Assembly: GCA_016932895.1 (NCBI GenBank)
Contig: JAFGCA010000648.1
Span: 1-10,914, forward strand
Length of the DNA: 10,914 bases
Direction of reading: 5' to 3'
Origin: Sedimentisphaerales bacterium
Lineage (GTDB): Bacteria; Planctomycetota; Phycisphaerae; Sedimentisphaerales; SG8-4
The notes below the pieces were generated by a model. It saw nothing but the letters and a program-made list of their open reading frames with translations, had not been told where the DNA came from and ran no database searches. A program made the translations under genes and the position numbers. Within the stretch, counting starts at the first letter, position 1. Each line of letters begins with the position of its first letter. Below are positions 1-7,298 of this stretch, in pieces.

Positions 1-2
1 AG

Positions 3-914
3 GATCCCTGGGGCCCGCCAGCTAACGTAGGCCCGCCGATAAATACGGTTGGGGAAGACGGTCTGGGTACGCTGTCGGCCGATGGAAGGACGCTCTACTT
101 TGGCAGCGACCGACCGGGTGGTCGAGGCTCGTTTGACATGTGGCAGGCAGAAATCCTGCCTATAGTGGATTTCAATGGTGACGGCAACGTCGACGGCAGA
201 GACCTCTTGATCATGACAGAACACTGGGGCACGAATGAACAACTGTGTGATATCGGCCCGATGCCCTGGGGCGACAGCGTCGTTGATGTGCAGGACCTGA
301 TTGTTCTGGCCGAATGCGTGGGGAAGGAACCGGACGATCCAACACTCGTCGCGCACTGGGCTCTGGACGAGACGGAAGGCAATGTCGCCCATGATAGTAC
401 CGGCGCCCACGATGGCACGATTATCGGTATGTCCGCGTGGCATCCAGCCGGCGGTGTCCTGGATGGGGCGCTGGAGTTGGACGGCACGACCTTCGTCGCA
501 GCCGACTTTGTCCTGAACCCATCGGACGGGCCGTTCAGCATTCTTGCCTGGATCAAAGCAGGCGCTCCCGGCGAAGTGATCGTTTCGCAGCAGGCAGGCT
601 ACGACTGGCTGTCGTTGGACCCCACGACAGGAGTTCTGATGACCGAGCTGCGTAGCGGCGGCCGGCAGAGCAAGCCGCTGCATTCAGATGCGATCATCAC
701 CGATGAGAACTGGCATCGCGTATCCTTCACCTGGGACGGCACAAATCGCAGCCTCTATGTGGACGACATTCTCGTCGCCGAAGACACGGATGTTGCCTTG
801 GCAGAATGCTACAGCGGGCTGAACATCGGCTGCGGGGCAATCATGACCCCCAACACCTTCTTCACCGGCCTGATCGACGACGTCCGCATCTGCAGACGGG
901 CGATAAAGCCGTAG
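3..914 (+). CDS. Secreted PD40 - dockerin-like - LamG protein (5' end outside window)
   Basis: The frame is open from base 3 to the TAG at 912-914 and encodes the last 303 residues of a longer protein. Residues 1-50 are the end of a PD40/TolB-type beta-propeller repeat, with the landmarks LSADGRTLYFGSDRPGG and a closing FDMW. Residues 52-108 are dockerin-like: a good calcium loop begins at D56 (DFNGDGNVDGRDL), followed by a degenerate second half reading CDIGPMPWGDSVVDVQDL. Residues 114-303 are a LamG-like jelly roll (Laminin_G_3 type), from VAHWALDE to the typical closing strand FTGLIDDVRICRRAIKP. Such proteins are normally exported and bind carbohydrate or other surface proteins. The signal peptide and the rest of the propeller must lie upstream. 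The secreted part of the long frame at 1773..6917 is a diverged paralogue through the PD40 and dockerin-like parts but has a different C-terminus. The last seven codons lie inside the 82-bp repeat. Substrate and partner are unknown. Confidence 0.85.
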   Translation, partial: DPWGPPANVGPPINTVGEDGLGTLSADGRTLYFGSDRPGGRGSFDMWQAEILPIVDFNGDGNVDGRDLLIMTEHWGTNEQLCDIGPMPWGDSVVDVQDLIVLAECVGKEPDDPTLVAHWALDETEGNVAHDSTGAHDGTIIGMSAWHPAGGVLDGALELDGTTFVAADFVLNPSDGPFSILAWIKAGAPGEVIVSQQAGYDWLSLDPTTGVLMTELRSGGRQSKPLHSDAIITDENWHRVSFTWDGTNRSLYVDDILVAEDTDVALAECYSGLNIGCGAIMTPNTFFTGLIDDVRICRRAIKP

Positions 915-975
915 GACATCTCACCCACCTGGCGCCCACACCGGAGGGCCGGCGGGGAACTTCAGCCGTCGGCCC
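894..975 (+). repeat. 82-bp direct repeat, copy 1
   Basis: These 82 bases recur at 6916..6997 with a single difference (g908 versus a6930). In this copy the first 21 bases are coding: they specify RRAIKP and the stop of the LamG protein. The rest is 3' untranslated sequence containing the hairpin at 946..975. The identity stops abruptly: the next base differs, and the sequences beyond are unrelated. Upstream of 894 the two loci also differ. Confidence 0.95.
946..975 (+). terminator. Hairpin after the LamG gene, probable transcription terminator
   Basis: GGGCCGGCGG (946-955) pairs with CCGTCGGCCC (966-975) through nine Watson-Crick pairs and one G-T pair, around a 10-base loop. It begins 31 bp after the stop codon. 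The downstream bases CTGTTGTTTCTGG are only moderately T-rich, so it could act as a weak intrinsic terminator, a Rho-dependent stop, or an mRNA-stabilising 3' end. Confidence 0.6.
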
Positions 976-1034
976 CTGTTGTTTCTGGACTCTGACGCGC
1001 GTCGTGACGGTCCGGCGGAAGCACACCCGGGAGC

Positions 1035-1065
1035 TTGACATCTCCCCCCGTTTGTGAGAGGATAT
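1035..1065 (+). promoter_or_regulatory. Possible promoter of the sigma factor gene
   Basis: A perfect TTGACA lies at 1035-1040. The best -10 candidate, GGATAT at 1060-1065, is a poor match and sits at a long 19-bp spacing. The element falls between the hairpin at 946..975 and the sigma factor start, where a promoter is expected. The -35 box is clear and the rest is uncertain. Confidence 0.3.
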
Positions 1066-1099
1066 CCCCATCAGAGGTTTGAAACGGCGGGGAGCCGGC

Positions 1100-1681
1100 A
1101 TGACTGACGTCACGCGCATCTTGAACGCAATCGAGCGGGGGGACGCGAAGGCTACGGACGAACTCTTGCCGCTGGTTTATGAGGAACTCCGGCTCCTGGC
1201 CGCACAGAAGCTCTCGCACGAGCCGCCCGGCCAAACGCTCCAGGCAACCGCACTCGTGCACGAGGCCTACGTCCGGCTGGTGGGCGATGCGTCGCAGGGC
1301 TGGGCGAATCAGGGGCATTTCTTCGCAGCGGCGGCCGAGGCCATGCGGCGGATTCTCGTCGAAAATGCACGCCGCAAGAAACGCATTAGACACGGGGGAA
1401 CATTCCAACGCATCGACCTGGACGAGTCCATCGCCGCAGAGTCTGACGAGCGTCCCGGCGACGATCTCATCGCTCTTGACGAGGCCCTGGCGAGGTTTGC
1501 CCGGAAGGACCGACTCAAAGCCGATCTTGTGAAACTCCGTTACTTCGCGGGACTGACCATACCGCAGGCCGCTCGAGCTCTCGGCATTTCCCCTGCGACT
1601 GCAGAGAGACATTGGGTTTATGCACGCTGCTGGCTTCGTGCGGAAATCCGGCGTCAACAAGGCACGACCGGCCCTAAGTAA
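1100..1681 (+). CDS. ECF-type RNA polymerase sigma factor (Sigma70_ECF / TIGR02999 type)
   Basis: Encodes a 193-residue sigma factor that should direct RNA polymerase to a set of target promoters. Region 2 spans about residues 3-95 and shows the family landmarks LPLVYEELR, GQTLQATALVHEAYVRL, GHFFAAAAEAMRRILVENARR. Region 4 spans about 140-185 with the helix-turn-helix LTIPQAARALGISPATAERH. The length is usual for the family. I chose ATG 1100 because GGGGAG (1089-1094) sits five bases upstream; a TTG at 1079 would add seven residues. The acidic DAED-like stretch of classical ECF region 2.2 is absent and LQAT stands in its place, as far as I recall a family-wide trait. No anti-sigma gene is adjacent. 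The next gene, 91 bp downstream on the same strand, is a transmembrane Ser/Thr kinase, so control by phosphorylation is likely (inference from known ECF-kinase pairs). The target promoters are unknown. Confidence 0.93.
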   Translation: MTDVTRILNAIERGDAKATDELLPLVYEELRLLAAQKLSHEPPGQTLQATALVHEAYVRLVGDASQGWANQGHFFAAAAEAMRRILVENARRKKRIRHGGTFQRIDLDESIAAESDERPGDDLIALDEALARFARKDRLKADLVKLRYFAGLTIPQAARALGISPATAERHWVYARCWLRAEIRRQQGTTGPK

Positions 1682-1772
1682 AAATCTTCATCGAAACCGG
1701 TGAGTTTTCTGAGGAGATGCCGCCGAGTTTCGTCGCATTGTATATCGGAGCCACTCGGTTGGAGTCGCGGAT

Positions 1773-4700
1773 ATGCCTGCTGGTCACAAAAACGAAGAAG
1801 AAATCTTCCACGCGATGGTTGCCAAACCTGCGTCGGAGCGTCTCGCCTACCTCAGAGCGGTCTGCGGAGAGGATTCCGAGCTGTTCCTTCACATGGAAGC
1901 ACTGCTGCAGGCGTATGAGACACAGGATGATTTTTTGGAGGTTTCACCAGCCGCCGGGCACGTCACATTAGACAGCGCTCCAGTGGTCGAGGGGCCCGGT
2001 ACCGTCATCGGGCGGTACAAGCTGCTGGAGAAGATCGGCGAGGGCGGGATGGCGGTCGTCTACATGGCCGGGCAGGAGCAGCCGATCCGCCGCAAGGTGG
2101 CCCTGAAAATCATCAAGCTGGGCATGGACACCAGGCAAGTCATCGCGCGTTTCGAGGCGGAACGTCAGGCGCTGGCCCTGATGGACCATCCGAATATCGC
2201 TAAGGTGTTCGACGCCGGCGCCACGGAGACGGGCCGGCCGTACTTCGTCATGGAACTGGTCACCGGCGTCTCCATCACGGAATACTGCGATAAGAACAAC
2301 CTGAGCACCAAGGACCGGCTGGCTCTGTTTCTGCAGATCTGCAACGCCGTGCAGCATGCCCACGAGAAGGGAGTCGTACACCGAGACATCAAGCCCTCGA
2401 ACGTGATGGTCGCACACCATGACGGCAAGCCCGTTCCGAAAGTCATCGACTTCGGCATCGCCAAGGCCACCAACCAGCGCCTGACGGAAAAGACGCTCTT
2501 TACCCGCTACGCGCATATCATCGGTACGCCCGCCTACATGAGTCCGGAACAAGCCGAGCTGAGCGATTTGGGTATCGACCGGCGCTCGGACATTTACTCG
2601 CTTGGCGTCCTGCTCTACGAATTGCTCACCGGGACGACGCCGTTTAGCGAGGAGGAACTTCGAGACGCGAGCTACCTGGAGATGCAGCGGATCATCCGCG
2701 AACAGGAACCGATCAAGCCCTCGACGAAACTGGGCACGCTGGGCGAAACGCTGACCGACATCGCCAAGCGCCGGGGCTGCACACCCGATCTGCTGGCCAG
2801 GACCATTCGAGGCGATCTGGACTGGATCGTGATGAAGACCCTCGAGAAAGACCGTGTCCGCCGTTACGAAGGCGCCTCCGGCCTCGCGCTCGATATTGAA
2901 AGACATTTGGCGCACAGACCGGTTACAGCCCATGCGCCCAGTACAGCGTACCGCCTCCGCAAGTTCCTTCGGCGGAACCGATTGCAGGTCGGGGTTGTTC
3001 TGGCCCTGGCGGTCGTGGCAGGCACTGTCATTATCTCATCCCTCTGGAACCGGCATCAACTCCAGCTCGCAGAAGCCGAAGGCGCCAGGCAGGTGAACGA
3101 CTTAGCCGAGGCCCGCAAGCTTGTCCAGGCCGGTGACCTCACGGCGGCCCGTCAACTCCTCGATCTGATCCTGGAAAGCAAGCACGTAGGACTGGATGCG
3201 AGAATTCTGTTTCGCCGCATCATGGCCAATGATGCCAATGAGACTCCCAGGATTACTGCCATCATGGACAAGCACCACCGTGAGCGGGTGCAGTACTACA
3301 CCAGACAGATCGAAGCCGATCCTACCGACCCCAATCACTATCTGCGACGCGCGCAGCAGTTCAAATACCTTCGTGATGAGGACAACGTCCATGCCGACAT
3401 GAGCCGGTACGCCGCCATCCTTGGCCAGGGATGGTTCTCCCGGCTCCGCTTAGGCACACCGACGGTCCTGAAACCCGTCACGACCGAAACATTCCCTCAT
3501 CGGCTCGTCTTCTCGGTTGGAAGACGTGACAATGGAATCGTTACAGCATCAATTGCCTTCGGGCAGAAGGGAAGGTCCACTATGAAACCATTTGAGATTC
3601 CGATGTTGGCAATGTCACTCTTCGGGTTCTGTCTGTTCACCAGTCTGGACACCCCGGTCGTCCTAGCCGATTTCACGTTCGATACTCCTAGGAACGTGGA
3701 GTCGACGGTTCCAGTCCTTGAAGCTGCACATGACAGTATTGACTGCTTTTCGTACGATGGACTGGAAATGTACGTCGACTCAGACCGGCCCGGTGGGTCT
3801 GGCGATTGGGACCTGTGGGTGTCGGCACGCGCCTCCGTCGATGACGATTGGGGGCCCCTGCAGAACCTCGGAGTCATGGTGAACAGTCCCAATATGGAAG
3901 CCGGCGCGTGTATCTCGGCTGACGGACTCACGCTCTATTTTGGCTCAACGAGGTCTGGAGGGTACGGCGCTTGTGATATCTACATGACAACACGCGTCAC
4001 CACAGACTCACCTTGGGGACCAGCGGCGAACGTGGGTCCGACGATCAACAGTGCCAGCATCGATGGCACCCCCTGGATAACGCAGGACGACCGGGAGCTC
4101 TACTTCGGGTCATACCGTCCTGGCGGATGTGGGTACTGTGACATCTACGTGACGAGACGGGCGACAGCAAGCGCGGCGTGGGCTGAGCCAACGAACCTCG
4201 GGTCCGTGCTGAATAGTGCAGGCAGTGAACATAGTGTCTGCCTTTCGCCGGATGGACTTGTGATGCTTTTTACTCAACCGTACGCAACCACAATGCCGCG
4301 ACCGGGCGGGTATGGTGGTGCGGACATCTGGATGTCGAGACGAGCGAGCCTCTCAGCCTCTTGGCAGGCCCCCCTGAATCTTGGGCCACAGGTGAACGGG
4401 GCTGGGGCAGATGTTGTGCCACGTTTCTCATTTGATGCCTCGACATTACACTACAGTCAGTACTTCGGCGGCACCTGGAACAACTGGCAGTCAGCCATCA
4501 TTCCCATCGTGGATTTCAATGGCGATGGGAAGGTCAATGGGGAGGACTTGGGCATCCTGACCGACAATTGGGGCAAGAGCGAATCGCTTTGCGATATTGG
4601 TCCGTATGCGTGGGGCGACGGCATTGTGGACGCGCAGGACCTTGCAGTCCTGGGCGAGTACATGGATGTGACCGGGCCTGTGGTAGCGCACTCACCTTCG

Positions 4701-6917
4701 TCAAACGCGTCAGAGGTTGCGCGCAACGTTGTCCTGAGCTGGACGCCGGGAGACTATGCCGTGACGCACGATGTGTATTTCGGGATATCGTTCGAGGACG
4801 TTAGTCTGGCCGACAGGGTCTCTCCCTTGGGTGTGTTGGCAAGCCCAGGTCAGGACGCCAACACGTACGACCCGCCCGGGCCTCTGGAGTTCGGTCAGAC
4901 CTATTACTGGCGGATCGATGCCATCAGCGCCGGCGACGTCGAGATCTACAAAGGCTTCGTATGGAGCTTTACGACCGAATCACTGGCTGCTCCTATAGAG
5001 AATGTCGCTGTGATGGCCTCCAGCTTTCTGCCCGATGCGCCACCCGAAAACACGATCAACGGTTCGGGCCTGGACGGCGATGATCTGCATTCCATAAACG
5101 ACGAGGACATGTGGCTAAGTACCGATGACGGGCCGCAGCCGGCCTGGATCGAATACGAATTTGACGCTGTCTACAAGCTGCATCAGATGCTGGTCTGGAA
5201 CTACAACGTGATGTTCGAGGACGTCGTGGGTTATGGTCTCAAGCACGTCACGATTGAGTATTCCGACGATGGAGCAACGTGGACGGTCCTGGACGACTTT
5301 GAGTTTGCCAGGTCGAGCGGCGAACCCACCTCCGCGAACACGGTCATCGACTTCGACGGCGCAGCAGCCAAGCACGTCAGGCTGACCATTCAGAGCAACT
5401 GGGGCGGATTCAAACCTCAATATGGCCTCAGCGAAGTCCGATTTCTGTGCATCCCGGCGCAGGCAACCGACCCCCAGCCGGCGGACGGCCAAACGGACGT
5501 GAGTCCCGACACGGAACTCACCTGGTCTGCGGGACGCGAGGCGGTCGTGCACGAGGTCTATCTGGACACGGACGAAGCGGCCGTCGCCGAGGGAATCGCT
5601 CTGGCCGACGTGGTGGCCGAAAGCCGTTATCAGCCCGAGCCGCTTACTCTGGGCCGGACGTACTACTGGAAGATCAACGAGGTCAACGAGGGCGAGGCCG
5701 TCAGCGTCTGGGAAAGCGATCTCTGGAGCTTCTCCACGCAGGCGTACCTCGTGGTCGACGACTTCGAGAGCTACACCAACGATTCGCCCCACCGGGTCTT
5801 CCAGACGTGGACGGACGGCATCGGGTTCTCGGCGGACGACTCGTTTCCGCAGGGCCATCAGGGCAACGGCACGGGTGCGGTGGTAGGCTATGATCCCGCT
5901 CTCGGCAACATTATGGAACACACCATCGTCCGCAGTGGCGGCCAGTCCATGCCGGTGGCGTATGATAACACTGCTTCGCCATTCTACTCCGAGATCGAGC
6001 GAACGTTTGATAAGCCGCAGAACTGGACGGTCAATGGGGCCGACACCCTGAGGGTGTGCTTCCACGGTCGGGCACGGGCGTTTCTCGAACGACCCGACGG
6101 GAGCATTGTCATGAGCGGGGGCGGCACGGACATCTACGAGGCGGCCGACGAGTTTCGTTTCGCCAGCAAGGAGCTCACCGGCGACGGCACGGTTGTGGCC
6201 CGAGTCGAGAGCATTGTGAATACCCACGAATGGGCCAAGTGCGGCGTGATGATTCGCGAGAGTCTGGATCCGGGGTCGCGTTTCGCGGGCGTCTACGCCA
6301 CCCCGGAGAGGGGCGTCCGCTTTCAAGCGAGACGGCTCAACGCGGGACTGGCGACGAGTGACAGCTCCGTCGCGTCGGCCGAGCAGATGGCAATGACGAC
6401 TCCCGTTTGGGTCAAGCTGGAGCGCTCGGGCAACAGTTTCCGTGGCTACTACTCCAGCGATGGCGTGCAGTGGATGGCAATGAGCTGGAATCCGCAGACG
6501 ATCAACATGGTGGACGCCGTCTATGTCGGCTTGGCGGTGACCAGCCACAATGCAACCGCGATGACGACCGCGGAGTTCTCCGGCGTGGCGACGACGGGGA
6601 ACGTCACCGGTGATTGGCAGGTGGAGGCCATTGGCATTGATCAGCCGGGTAACAGCCCTGCGTCGTTTTATGTAGCGCTGGAGGACAACGCGGGCAATGT
6701 CAAACTGATACGCCACGGTGATCCCGAGGCTACCCTGCTCGATAGCTGGCAAGAGTGGCTCATCGGCCTCGACGAGTTCGCCTCTGCCGGCGTCGACGTG
6801 GGACTGGTCAAGAAGATGTACCTGGGCGTCGGCCACCGCGACGATCCAACCTCCACGGGCGTCGGCACGATCTTCATCGACGACATAGCCTTCGGCCATC
6901 CCCTCGGCTCCCCATAG
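1773..6917 (+). CDS. Transmembrane Ser/Thr protein kinase in frame with a secreted PD40-dockerin-discoidin protein
   Basis: This is one uninterrupted frame of 1,714 residues. ATG 1773 has GGAG (1761-1764) eight bases upstream. Residues 1-56 are the short acidic leader usual before planctomycete kinases. The kinase domain (82 to about 380) has every key residue: loop GEGGMAVV (89-96), K112 in VALK, HRD with D205 and N210, DFG with D226, and MSPE ending at E259. It should phosphorylate Ser/Thr in the cytoplasm, plausibly on the sigma factor encoded 91 bp upstream. One membrane helix lies at 404-425, and a TPR-like helical stretch at about 430-550. Residues 551-603 resemble translated intergenic DNA. 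A new signal peptide starts at M604. After it come PD40 repeats (634-907), a dockerin-like segment (910-965, D914 starting the first calcium loop), an Ig/Fn3-like domain (969-1070), a discoidin domain (1071-1228), a second Ig/Fn3-like domain (1229-1325), and a jelly roll (1327-1714) interrupted by a DUF1349-like insert. The frame is certain; whether one fused protein is made is not. Confidence 0.82.
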   Translation: MPAGHKNEEEIFHAMVAKPASERLAYLRAVCGEDSELFLHMEALLQAYETQDDFLEVSPAAGHVTLDSAPVVEGPGTVIGRYKLLEKIGEGGMAVVYMAGQEQPIRRKVALKIIKLGMDTRQVIARFEAERQALALMDHPNIAKVFDAGATETGRPYFVMELVTGVSITEYCDKNNLSTKDRLALFLQICNAVQHAHEKGVVHRDIKPSNVMVAHHDGKPVPKVIDFGIAKATNQRLTEKTLFTRYAHIIGTPAYMSPEQAELSDLGIDRRSDIYSLGVLLYELLTGTTPFSEEELRDASYLEMQRIIREQEPIKPSTKLGTLGETLTDIAKRRGCTPDLLARTIRGDLDWIVMKTLEKDRVRRYEGASGLALDIERHLAHRPVTAHAPSTAYRLRKFLRRNRLQVGVVLALAVVAGTVIISSLWNRHQLQLAEAEGARQVNDLAEARKLVQAGDLTAARQLLDLILESKHVGLDARILFRRIMANDANETPRITAIMDKHHRERVQYYTRQIEADPTDPNHYLRRAQQFKYLRDEDNVHADMSRYAAILGQGWFSRLRLGTPTVLKPVTTETFPHRLVFSVGRRDNGIVTASIAFGQKGRSTMKPFEIPMLAMSLFGFCLFTSLDTPVVLADFTFDTPRNVESTVPVLEAAHDSIDCFSYDGLEMYVDSDRPGGSGDWDLWVSARASVDDDWGPLQNLGVMVNSPNMEAGACISADGLTLYFGSTRSGGYGACDIYMTTRVTTDSPWGPAANVGPTINSASIDGTPWITQDDRELYFGSYRPGGCGYCDIYVTRRATASAAWAEPTNLGSVLNSAGSEHSVCLSPDGLVMLFTQPYATTMPRPGGYGGADIWMSRRASLSASWQAPLNLGPQVNGAGADVVPRFSFDASTLHYSQYFGGTWNNWQSAIIPIVDFNGDGKVNGEDLGILTDNWGKSESLCDIGPYAWGDGIVDAQDLAVLGEYMDVTGPVVAHSPSSNASEVARNVVLSWTPGDYAVTHDVYFGISFEDVSLADRVSPLGVLASPGQDANTYDPPGPLEFGQTYYWRIDAISAGDVEIYKGFVWSFTTESLAAPIENVAVMASSFLPDAPPENTINGSGLDGDDLHSINDEDMWLSTDDGPQPAWIEYEFDAVYKLHQMLVWNYNVMFEDVVGYGLKHVTIEYSDDGATWTVLDDFEFARSSGEPTSANTVIDFDGAAAKHVRLTIQSNWGGFKPQYGLSEVRFLCIPAQATDPQPADGQTDVSPDTELTWSAGREAVVHEVYLDTDEAAVAEGIALADVVAESRYQPEPLTLGRTYYWKINEVNEGEAVSVWESDLWSFSTQAYLVVDDFESYTNDSPHRVFQTWTDGIGFSADDSFPQGHQGNGTGAVVGYDPALGNIMEHTIVRSGGQSMPVAYDNTASPFYSEIERTFDKPQNWTVNGADTLRVCFHGRARAFLERPDGSIVMSGGGTDIYEAADEFRFASKELTGDGTVVARVESIVNTHEWAKCGVMIRESLDPGSRFAGVYATPERGVRFQARRLNAGLATSDSSVASAEQMAMTTPVWVKLERSGNSFRGYYSSDGVQWMAMSWNPQTINMVDAVYVGLAVTSHNATAMTTAEFSGVATTGNVTGDWQVEAIGIDQPGNSPASFYVALEDNAGNVKLIRHGDPEATLLDSWQEWLIGLDEFASAGVDVGLVKKMYLGVGHRDDPTSTGVGTIFIDDIAFGHPLGSP
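3569..3584 (+). promoter_or_regulatory. Internal ribosome binding site and start codon
   Basis: GGGAAGG at 3569-3575 stands six bases before ATG 3582-3584, inside the long frame and directly before a signal-peptide-like stretch. The signal and spacing are at least as good as those at the kinase start (GGAG, eight bases). This site would let the secreted part be made separately. Confidence 0.55.
3582..6917 (+). other. Alternative reading: separate secreted PD40-dockerin-discoidin gene
   Basis: Read from ATG 3582 this is a complete 1,111-residue exported protein. The signal peptide begins MKPFEIP, continues with a hydrophobic core through FGFCLF, and has a likely cleavage near VVLA-DF. Mature order: four or so PD40 repeats with repeated SADG, LYFGS and RPGG motifs; a dockerin-like segment; Ig/Fn3-like; discoidin (F5/8 type C); Ig/Fn3-like; and a C-terminal jelly roll starting VVDDFESY and ending FIDDIAFG. 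The same PD40 plus dockerin-like order occurs in the partial gene at 3..914 with no sign of a kinase in the visible part. If this reading is right, the kinase has lost its own stop codon and runs into this gene. Confidence 0.5.
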
Positions 6918-6997
6918 ACGGGCGATAAAACCGTAGGACATCTCACCCACCTGGCGCCCACACCGGAGGGCCGGCGGGGAACTTCAGCCGTCGGCCC
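6916..6997 (+). repeat. 82-bp direct repeat, copy 2
   Basis: Matches 894..975 at 81 of 82 bases. Here the repeat begins inside the TAG stop (6915-6917) of the long frame. The 21 bases that encode RRAIKP plus stop in copy 1 are therefore untranslated and out of frame with the gene they follow. They look like a leftover LamG gene tail. Confidence 0.95.
6968..6997 (+). terminator. Hairpin after the long kinase/secreted-protein frame, probable terminator
   Basis: Same hairpin as at 946..975: stems 6968-6977 and 6988-6997 with one G-T pair and a 10-base loop, starting 50 bp after the stop. The following TTCGTCACC has no real T-run, so intrinsic termination would be weak. A second, smaller bulged hairpin (7058-7077) followed by TCTTTATT may complete termination. 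Confidence 0.55.
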
Positions 6998-7083
6998 TTC
7001 GTCACCAAGCGGGGGCTGCGGCCGTTCGGCTGCTCTTCCGCACCCTTCCCCTTCGGGAATCTCCCCCGAGGAGGATTTCTTTA

Positions 7084-7111
7084 TTGACAGTCGGCCCGGG
7101 CGTGATATGAT
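7084..7111 (+). promoter_or_regulatory. Near-consensus sigma-70 promoter without an obvious gene
   Basis: TTGACA (7084-7089) is perfect and TATGAT (7106-7111) matches five of six bases, with a 16-bp spacer. It is preceded by the AT-rich TTTCTTTAT. Transcription should start near 7118. No convincing coding sequence follows on the plus strand before the end of the minus-strand tRNA unit. Confidence 0.6.
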
Positions 7112-7115
7112 GTAT

Positions 7116-7136
7116 AGGCAACGAATGCGATTGCCT
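7116..7136 (+). promoter_or_regulatory. Inverted repeat at the start site of the orphan promoter
   Basis: AGGCAA (7116-7121) and TTGCCT (7131-7136) form a perfect 6-bp inverted repeat around a 9-base centre, spanning the predicted start site. It may be a repressor operator or a 5' RNA hairpin; the sequence does not decide between them. Confidence 0.35.
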
Positions 7137-7251
7137 CATGGTTGGCGAGTCGTCAGGAACGCGTGATGGTCAGCGGAGTACAGATCCTCATCGACGGCAG
7201 GAAGACCGAGACACCCCCGAATGCCTACAGGCACCGTGGGCATAAGGGCGG

Positions 7252-7298
7252 GTTCAGCCGGGGCCTTTGCCTCGTGGCGCCAAACAAACCCAATTTGG
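7252..7298. repeat. Interspersed repeat, copy A (core CAAACAAACCCAATTT)
   Basis: Shares GTTCxGCCG and then CGTGGCGCCAAAC, AACCCAATTT with copy B (7393..7440), 141 bp downstream. In this copy CCAAA and TTTGG flank the core as a 5-bp inverted repeat with a 9-base loop. Confidence 0.7.

Noticed and set aside
5115..6950. A 611-codon open frame on the minus strand opposite the C-terminal half of the long frame.
   Set aside because: Low-complexity Arg/Val/Asp/His composition and no recognisable motif; the plus strand encodes clear discoidin and jelly-roll domains over the same bases.
894..6997. The direct repeats as terminal repeats of an insertion sequence or composite transposon.
   Set aside because: There is no transposase, no terminal inverted repeats and no visible target duplication, and the first copy is partly coding for the preceding gene. 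Recombination or module exchange explains it better.
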